Shown here: positions 15,769 to 20,731 of the stretch, piece after piece
How the letters are laid out: each line of letters opens with the position of its first letter
Numbering within the stretch: position 1 is the stretch's first letter
Source: DAOTUB01 sp034437455
Lineage (GTDB): Bacteria > Chloroflexota > Anaerolineae > B4-G1
Assembly (NCBI GenBank): GCA_034437455.1
Contig: DAOTUB010000045.1
Location: 1-20,731 of the forward strand
Direction of reading: 5' to 3'
DNA length: 20,731 nucleotides
Position numbers and translations under genes: made by a program
Notes under the pieces: generated by a model
The model's database searches: none
The model's input: the letters and a program-made list of their open reading frames with translations, nothing else
What the model was told of the DNA's origin: nothing

Positions 15769-18188
15769 GCGAGCGGGATCGCAAAACTCACCTCTGGCCC
15801 AATTTACTGGCTGTCTTGCTACTGTGGGCTTTTTTCGCCCAGACCACCAGCAGCATGGTCGTCAAGTCGCCGACCGTGGACGAACAGGCCCATCTCATGC
15901 GCGGCTACGTCTACCTGGAATTGGGCGACCTGCGTTTCAAGATCGGCCACCCCATCCTGGCAAACGGGATGAATGCTTTGCCGCTGTCGGCCCTGACCGA
16001 CCTGAGTATCCCCACCGATGACCCTGCGTGGAAGGAAAACCGCTGGGGTGCTTTTTCTGACCTTTTGATCTGGCGACCGGGCAACAACGTGGATCGTTTA
16101 TTCTTTCTCGGCCGACTGGTCACTGTCGCGCTGGGAATGCTCTTTGCGGCGACGGTGTTCCGCTGGGCGCGCCAGCTATGGGGCCGATGGGGCGGGGTGA
16201 TCGCCCTGGCCCTCTTTGTGTTCGATCCGACCATCGTGGCCCACAGCCGGTTGACCACCGACGACGTCGCGGTCAGCTTTTTCTACTTCGCCGCCACCTA
16301 TGGCCTGTGGCGCTACCTGGAGACGGAGCGAGCGCGAGACCTGGTGATGGCAGGCGTCACCTTCGGCCTGGCCCAGGGTTGCAAATTCTCGGCCTTGCTG
16401 CTGATTCCTGTCTTTGTCGTCGCTGTTGGCCTGTGGTCTCTTTGGAGCGAATCCGGCGCCAACTCCTCAGATCGCCGCCGTCGGCTGCTAAACCGCGTCA
16501 TCGGCTTGCTGGCCATCTTTGCCATCGGCGGACTGACGCTGTGGGCGGGTTACCGTTTCGACGTTCGCCCGCTCCCCGACTGGAGGCTGCCGACGCCCGC
16601 GCCTGGCTATTTCGAGGATCTCGTGTGGGAGATCAAGTATTTTGGCCGCGAAGGGTACGCCTTTTTGTGCGGCGATTACTCGGCCACTGGCTGGTGGTAT
16701 TACTTTCTCGTCGCTTTTGCCCTCAAATCCCCGCTGCCCGCGCTGTTGTTGATCGGCGCGACAGTGGTCAGCCTGCGAAACCTGACAGGTCTCCAAGACC
16801 CGTCGGATTTCCGTCGTCTGGCGGCGCTCTTGCTGCCAGGATTCGTCTACTTTCTCTCGACGCTGGCCAGTCCGCTCAACATTGGCTACCGCTTTTTCAT
16901 CCCTGTGCTTCCCTACCTCTACGTGTTGGCGGGACGCCTGGCGACGCTGGCGAAGGGTTATGGACGTTTGTGGCTGGCCGGAGTGTTGGCCTGGAGCGCC
17001 GTCGTCGCCGCGCGTATCCATCCCCATTACCTGGCTTACTTTAACGAACTGGCCGGCGGCCCCGACAACGGCTGGCGCTACCTGGTTGATTCCAACCTGG
17101 ACTGGGGCCAGGACTTGCCCACGTTGCGCGACGTCGTTGAGCGGCATCACCTGGGCCGGATCAAATTGAGTTACTTTGGAACCGCCCATCCAAGTTACTA
17201 TGTCCCCGACTTTGAGCCGCTTCCGGCCTGGAATCCAACCCCGGAGCAGGGCAACCCCCTCACCCGCGCCTATTACCCACACGCCCCGGCCCCCGGCGTC
17301 TATGCCATCAGCGCCACTCACTTGCAGGGCGTGGTGCTGGGGCCTGAAAAATGGGACACCTTTGCCTGGTTCCGTGATAAACTTCCCTTTACCAAGTCCG
17401 GCTACTCGATCTTTCTCTACCGGGTAGAACCGACCGGGCCGGCGGTGGACGTCGCCCTCTCTGGCCTTCAAGTCGATGAGCTGACGCCCGAAACCTTTGC
17501 CGCCTTTGAGACCAACGACGTACACCTGCGCTGGTTCGATGCTCGCACCAGTTTCGTCATCTCCGCTCGACCAGGCTGGTACGCCGTTTCTGACGCAGAC
17601 GATCTAGCGTTGTGGAATTTCTTGATGGCACCCCTCCCGACCGGTACACATCCCTGCGCCGCCGTCTCCGGGTCAGCCTGCCGCCTCTACACGCTCGATT
17701 CAGATGCTCACGCCGCCGCCACGACTCGCATCGAACGTCTGGGTGCCGCCTCGCAAGCCTGGCATAGCCCTGCCCTCGCGCCCTCGCCTGACGATCCGCT
17801 CTCTCCCCTCGCTTTTCCCATCAACCTGGGCGATCAGCTTCAATTCCTGGGCTACGATCTCCAAACTCCTAGACTCCTCACCGCCTGGCGCGTGACTGCT
17901 CCCCCCGGTGGCCCTCGCGCCATTTTTGTCCACCTGCTCACGCCCGATGGTCAAATCGCGGCGCAGTGGGATGGGTTGGACGTACCGGTAGAGGGCTGGC
18001 GAGAAGGGGACACCCTGCTCCAGACGGCGCCCTTCGAGCTTCCTGACAACCTGCCGCCCGGGCAATACTGGCTCCAGACCGGCGTTTACAACCCGGCGAC
18101 CCTGGAACGACTGCCCGTGCTCATGGATGGGAATCCTGTCAGTGACCGCATACTGCTCGAAACAATCGATCTGGGAGAAGGTCTGTGA
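15765..18188 (+). CDS. GT39/PMT-like membrane glycosyltransferase (DEQ/DWGQDL type) with middle and beta modules
   Basis: An 807-residue GT-C protein related over its first 550 residues to those at 7996 and 18185. KSPTVDEQAHLMRG gives D39-E40 in the first outer loop. GHPIL (61-65) stands where the relatives have HPPL or HPLL. SRLTTDDVAV (161-170), NIGYRFFIPVLPY (372-384) and VDSNLDWGQDL (441-451) follow, with about ten membrane segments. At about 560 it continues past the end point of the short form into the middle module (LRWFDARTSFVI, 588-599), then the beta module at about 683-803 with IFVHLLTPDG, the PPG turn and RLPV. ATGA overlap on the left, GTGA on the right. A probable lipid-linked-sugar transferase acting outside the membrane; the specific sugar is unknown. 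Confidence 0.93.
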   Translation: MSERDRKTHLWPNLLAVLLLWAFFAQTTSSMVVKSPTVDEQAHLMRGYVYLELGDLRFKIGHPILANGMNALPLSALTDLSIPTDDPAWKENRWGAFSDLLIWRPGNNVDRLFFLGRLVTVALGMLFAATVFRWARQLWGRWGGVIALALFVFDPTIVAHSRLTTDDVAVSFFYFAATYGLWRYLETERARDLVMAGVTFGLAQGCKFSALLLIPVFVVAVGLWSLWSESGANSSDRRRRLLNRVIGLLAIFAIGGLTLWAGYRFDVRPLPDWRLPTPAPGYFEDLVWEIKYFGREGYAFLCGDYSATGWWYYFLVAFALKSPLPALLLIGATVVSLRNLTGLQDPSDFRRLAALLLPGFVYFLSTLASPLNIGYRFFIPVLPYLYVLAGRLATLAKGYGRLWLAGVLAWSAVVAARIHPHYLAYFNELAGGPDNGWRYLVDSNLDWGQDLPTLRDVVERHHLGRIKLSYFGTAHPSYYVPDFEPLPAWNPTPEQGNPLTRAYYPHAPAPGVYAISATHLQGVVLGPEKWDTFAWFRDKLPFTKSGYSIFLYRVEPTGPAVDVALSGLQVDELTPETFAAFETNDVHLRWFDARTSFVISARPGWYAVSDADDLALWNFLMAPLPTGTHPCAAVSGSACRLYTLDSDAHAAATTRIERLGAASQAWHSPALAPSPDDPLSPLAFPINLGDQLQFLGYDLQTPRLLTAWRVTAPPGGPRAIFVHLLTPDGQIAAQWDGLDVPVEGWREGDTLLQTAPFELPDNLPPGQYWLQTGVYNPATLERLPVLMDGNPVSDRILLETIDLGEGL
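18173..18181 (+). promoter_or_regulatory. Ribosome binding site supporting a GTG start at 18185
   Basis: GGGAGAAGG, with GGAG seven bases before the GTG, makes the GTGA overlap at 18185-18188 a credible start although GTG is not used elsewhere in the operon. Confidence 0.55.
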
Positions 18189-20578
18189 AGTGTCGTCGTC
18201 CTGCCACTCACAACGTATTGTTGGCTGTTCTGCTTCTCCTGGCGCTGTACGCCCAGATGATGGGCAGCGTGCGGCTCAAATCGGCCACGTATGACGAGCA
18301 AGAGTACGTCGCCCGGGGCTATGCTGTCCTCCGAACCGGCGACATGCGGCTGCGGCTCCGTCACCCGTTGTTGACCAATCTCATCAGCGCCGCGCCCCTG
18401 TTACTCTTGCCCGATCTCGAGTTGCCTACCGACCACCGCTCCTGGACCGAGGCAGCGTTCCACGAGTTCTCCGCCGAATTCCTCTGGAACTATAATCGCG
18501 GGCGAGCTGACCAGATCGTCTACCTCTCGCGCTGGCCGATGATGCTCCTGACCGTCGTGTTGGCCGCCTTTGTCTACCGCTGGGCACAAGCCCTGTACGG
18601 TCCTGGGGGAGCGTTGCTGGCGTTGGCGCTGGTCGCTTTCGATCCCAATCTCATCGCTCACGGGCGACTGGCCAACACGGATATTGGTGCAACTGCTTTC
18701 ATCTTTATCGCTGCGTACGCTTTTTGGAAATATCAGCGCCAGCCTTCTGGACGCCGCCTGCTGCTGGCAGGAATCGCCTGTGGGCTGGCGCAGACCACCC
18801 GCTTCACCGCCTTGTTGCTCTTTCCTGTCTTTGGCCTGGAGGCTCTGGCGGCGGCCTGGCAGGATGGAAATAGCCTCCAGTGGCGCAAGCTTGTTCAGAC
18901 AGTCCTGGTTTTCCTGCTCCTCGCCGGTATCAGCCTGGGGACCATCTGGGCCGTCTATGGCTTTACCTGGGGGCCAATAGATGGGATCGGCCTATCCCTG
19001 CCATCTCCCGATCATTGGGGCGAGTTTCTTTCTCTGATCCACCGGCTGAACCGCGCCGACCGGGCTTTCCTCCTGGGACGCGTCTACGAAGGGGGTTGGT
19101 GGCCTTACTTCCTCGTCGCCTTCGCCGTCAAGACCCCGCTGCCCACGCTCATCTTGATCGGCTGGGCCATCGTTCGGGTTATCCGGCGTCGCCGCCTGCT
19201 GCGCGACGCGCCGATCCTCCTCCCCGCCGCGGCCTACTTTGCCATCGCCGTGGCTGGTAACCTGAACACCGGCTACCGGCTCATCCTGCCCATCCTCCCA
19301 TTCCTCGCCCTCCACGCCGCTCGCCTCGCTCCTTCTCCCACTTTTCCCTTCTCCTTGTCTCTCCCTCTTTCTGTCCGATGTCTTCTCCCCCTCGCCCTCG
19401 CCATCTGGCTGGCGCTCAGCGTGTTCCTCATCTGTCCTCACTACCTGGCCTACTTTAACGAGAGCGTCGGCCCGCGCAACGGCTACAAGGTGCTGGTGGA
19501 TTCCAACCTGGATTGGGGTCAGGACTTGCCCGGGCTGCGAAACTGGATGGACGAGCAGAACGTAAAACAGGTCTACCTGAGCTGGTTTGGCACGGCTTCG
19601 CCCGAGCACTACGGAGTGCGCTACCGTTCCCTGCCGGGCTGGCCTCCTTTTGAGAATCCGGCGCTCCGCGTTTATCACCCGCGACGTCCCTTGCCGGGTA
19701 TGTATGCCATCAGCGCCACCAACCTGCAGGGCGTGTTGCTGGATAGGCCAGACACCTTCGCGTTCTTCTGGACAGAGCGCCCGATCGCCCAGATCGGCCA
19801 CTCGATTCTGGTCTACGAGGTACCAGCGACCGCTCCTCCGGCCAATCTGGCCCTGGGGAGTGTCCGACTAGATCAGATCTCAGCGGGCTTGCTCGACGCC
19901 CACCTGGTCACCAACGATCTGCGCCTCCGCTGGTTCGATCCCACCGCCAGCCTCGTTCTGATGCCTCAGCAACAGCAGGTGTGCTATGCCATCGCCGGGG
20001 ATCCACCTCTGGCTAAACCGCTGGCGACGCGCTTTCTGGATAACCTGGAACCGTTGGCCCAGGGGGCGGGGTTTCGCTTATACCCGTGCCCTGATGAGGC
20101 TGATGTGGATGCTCGCCTCGACATTGCGGCGGCAGCCCCAGTCCTTCAGAGCGCCGAGAGCAAGTTCGCTCCGGGCGACGATCCGGACGCGCGCTTGCCT
20201 GTGCCGCTCCCTGCCTCGTTCGACGGACAGCTCGCTTTTCTGGGTTACGAAATACTCACGTCGCCTGCGCCTGGCGGGGAGACGTCGCTGTTAACCTACT
20301 GGCGCGTCCTGGAACGCCCCGAACACTCGCTCAAGATATTCGTTCACCTGCTGGACGATCACAGCAACATCTGGGGGCAGCAGGATAGTCTGGGCGCGCC
20401 GGTGGAAGGCTGGCATGCAGAGGACGTCATCGTGCACCTCCATGCCTTTGCAATCGCCGCGGATGCCCCTCCTGGTCGCTATTGGATCGAAGTAGGTCTG
20501 TACGATCCACAGACGACGGAGAGATTGCCCGTCGTTGGCGACGATCGGCTGTTGCTACAACAAATACGGTTGGAATGA
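18185..20578 (+). CDS. GT39/PMT-like membrane glycosyltransferase (DEQ/DWGQDL type) with middle and beta modules, GTG start
   Basis: A 797-residue protein and last gene of the operon. KSATYDEQEYVARG gives D37-E38. HPLL (60-63), HGRLANTDIG (159-168), NTGYRLILPILPF (361-373) and VDSNLDWGQDLPGLRNW (438-454) mark the DWGQDL kind, with about ten membrane segments. The middle module has LRWFDPTASLVLMP (581-594), and the beta module is at about 674-796 with LKIFVHLLDD, the PPG turn and ERLPV. A pyrimidine-rich tract adds about ten residues at 381-401 compared with its relatives. The start is GTG within a GTGA overlap. A palindromic element that may end transcription follows about 40 bases after the stop. 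A likely lipid-linked-sugar transferase; substrate unknown. Confidence 0.93.
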   Translation: MKCRRPATHNVLLAVLLLLALYAQMMGSVRLKSATYDEQEYVARGYAVLRTGDMRLRLRHPLLTNLISAAPLLLLPDLELPTDHRSWTEAAFHEFSAEFLWNYNRGRADQIVYLSRWPMMLLTVVLAAFVYRWAQALYGPGGALLALALVAFDPNLIAHGRLANTDIGATAFIFIAAYAFWKYQRQPSGRRLLLAGIACGLAQTTRFTALLLFPVFGLEALAAAWQDGNSLQWRKLVQTVLVFLLLAGISLGTIWAVYGFTWGPIDGIGLSLPSPDHWGEFLSLIHRLNRADRAFLLGRVYEGGWWPYFLVAFAVKTPLPTLILIGWAIVRVIRRRRLLRDAPILLPAAAYFAIAVAGNLNTGYRLILPILPFLALHAARLAPSPTFPFSLSLPLSVRCLLPLALAIWLALSVFLICPHYLAYFNESVGPRNGYKVLVDSNLDWGQDLPGLRNWMDEQNVKQVYLSWFGTASPEHYGVRYRSLPGWPPFENPALRVYHPRRPLPGMYAISATNLQGVLLDRPDTFAFFWTERPIAQIGHSILVYEVPATAPPANLALGSVRLDQISAGLLDAHLVTNDLRLRWFDPTASLVLMPQQQQVCYAIAGDPPLAKPLATRFLDNLEPLAQGAGFRLYPCPDEADVDARLDIAAAAPVLQSAESKFAPGDDPDARLPVPLPASFDGQLAFLGYEILTSPAPGGETSLLTYWRVLERPEHSLKIFVHLLDDHSNIWGQQDSLGAPVEGWHAEDVIVHLHAFAIAADAPPGRYWIEVGLYDPQTTERLPVVGDDRLLLQQIRLE
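19331..19376. repeat. Pyrimidine-rich tract inside a coding sequence
   Basis: Forty-six bases with only three purines, coding for a Pro/Ser/Phe/Leu-rich stretch (around residues 383-398) between two membrane helices. The proteins at 7996 and 15765 have a shorter loop here, so it looks inserted. Confidence 0.5.
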
Positions 20579-20731
20579 ACAAAGCGCCGAGAGAAATGGG
20601 GCATAATTCAAAAGTCTGGGGAGCTTTCGACGTAGCCGCGCTTTCCATAGCGCGCAGGCCCGCGAGGTATGGAAACCTCGGCTACATAGCCCCGTTTTAT
20701 TGAAAAGATACAGTCTGGAGAAAAAAGAAAC
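20579..20731. other. Non-coding tail after the operon
   Basis: No gene is apparent in the 153 bases after the last stop. The stretch holds the palindromic element at 20618-20693, a T-rich run just after it, and a purine-rich end that continues beyond the window. Confidence 0.6.
20618..20698 (+). terminator. Double-hairpin palindromic element, possible operon terminator
   Basis: Outer arms GTAGCCG (20632-20638) and CGGCTAC (20679-20685) enclose two smaller hairpins: CGCGC/GCGCG (20637-20641 with 20650-20654) and CGAGG/CCTCG (20663-20667 with 20676-20680). The two loops, TTTCCATA (20642-20649) and TATGGAAA (20668-20675), are exact reverse complements. Further out GGGG (20618-20621) can pair with CCCC (20690-20693), directly followed by GTTTTATT. 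The position after the last gene and the T-run fit a terminator. The internal symmetry fits an interspersed repeat that may have been co-opted. Confidence 0.55.

Overview
The window holds one ten-gene operon on the + strand (462-20578), a 461-base AT-richer leader before it, and a 153-base tail after it. Every gene starts inside the stop region of the gene before it or directly against it. Nine of the ten genes encode large polytopic membrane proteins that read as GT-C fold glycosyltransferases (GT39/PMT/ArnT-like, or DUF2142-like for the first). The tenth, at 4632-5579, is a lysylphosphatidylglycerol-synthase-type transmembrane protein (LPG_synthase_TM/UPF0104). High GC, serial arrays of GT39-like paralogues and C-terminal beta-rich modules of this type suggest a member of the Chloroflexota (Anaerolineae-like). 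No rRNA or other taxonomic marker is present, so this is inference.

Layout. 1-461: leader with no convincing gene, a perfect TATAAT at 409-414 and a good Shine-Dalgarno before the first gene. 462-4635: two GT-C genes. 4632-5579: the LPG_synthase_TM-type gene. 5576-20578: seven more GT-C genes. By motifs the nine GT-C proteins fall into three kinds. The HDE/QDE plus GHEP kind is at 2677, 9623 and 11617. The DEQ...HP...DSNxDWGQDL kind is at 7996, 15765 and 18185. The other three, at 462, 5576 and 13729, each have their own motif set. The kinds are interleaved along the operon, not arranged as simple tandem duplicates.

How the genes may work together. GT-C enzymes normally use polyprenyl-phosphate sugars on the outer face of the membrane, so the operon probably builds or decorates an extracytoplasmic glycan, glycolipid or glycoprotein. 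Eight of the nine GT-C proteins end in the same roughly 120-130 residue beta-rich module (nine copies, because the first protein has two). At least five also carry a second soluble module with an RWFD-type motif. The 544-residue protein at 7996 ends exactly where these modules begin in its relatives, which gives a natural domain boundary. No GT2 polyprenyl-sugar synthase, sugar-nucleotide enzyme or regulator lies in the window, so donor and acceptor are unknown.

Other structure. A 39-base palindromic element occurs three times inside coding sequence, always in the same reading frame (1499, 11772, 13632), and resembles in-frame coding palindromic elements known from other bacteria. A two-hairpin palindrome with perfectly complementary loops sits after the last gene and may also act as terminator. 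Heptamer, octamer and pyrimidine-rich low-complexity tracts lie inside several of the membrane-protein genes.
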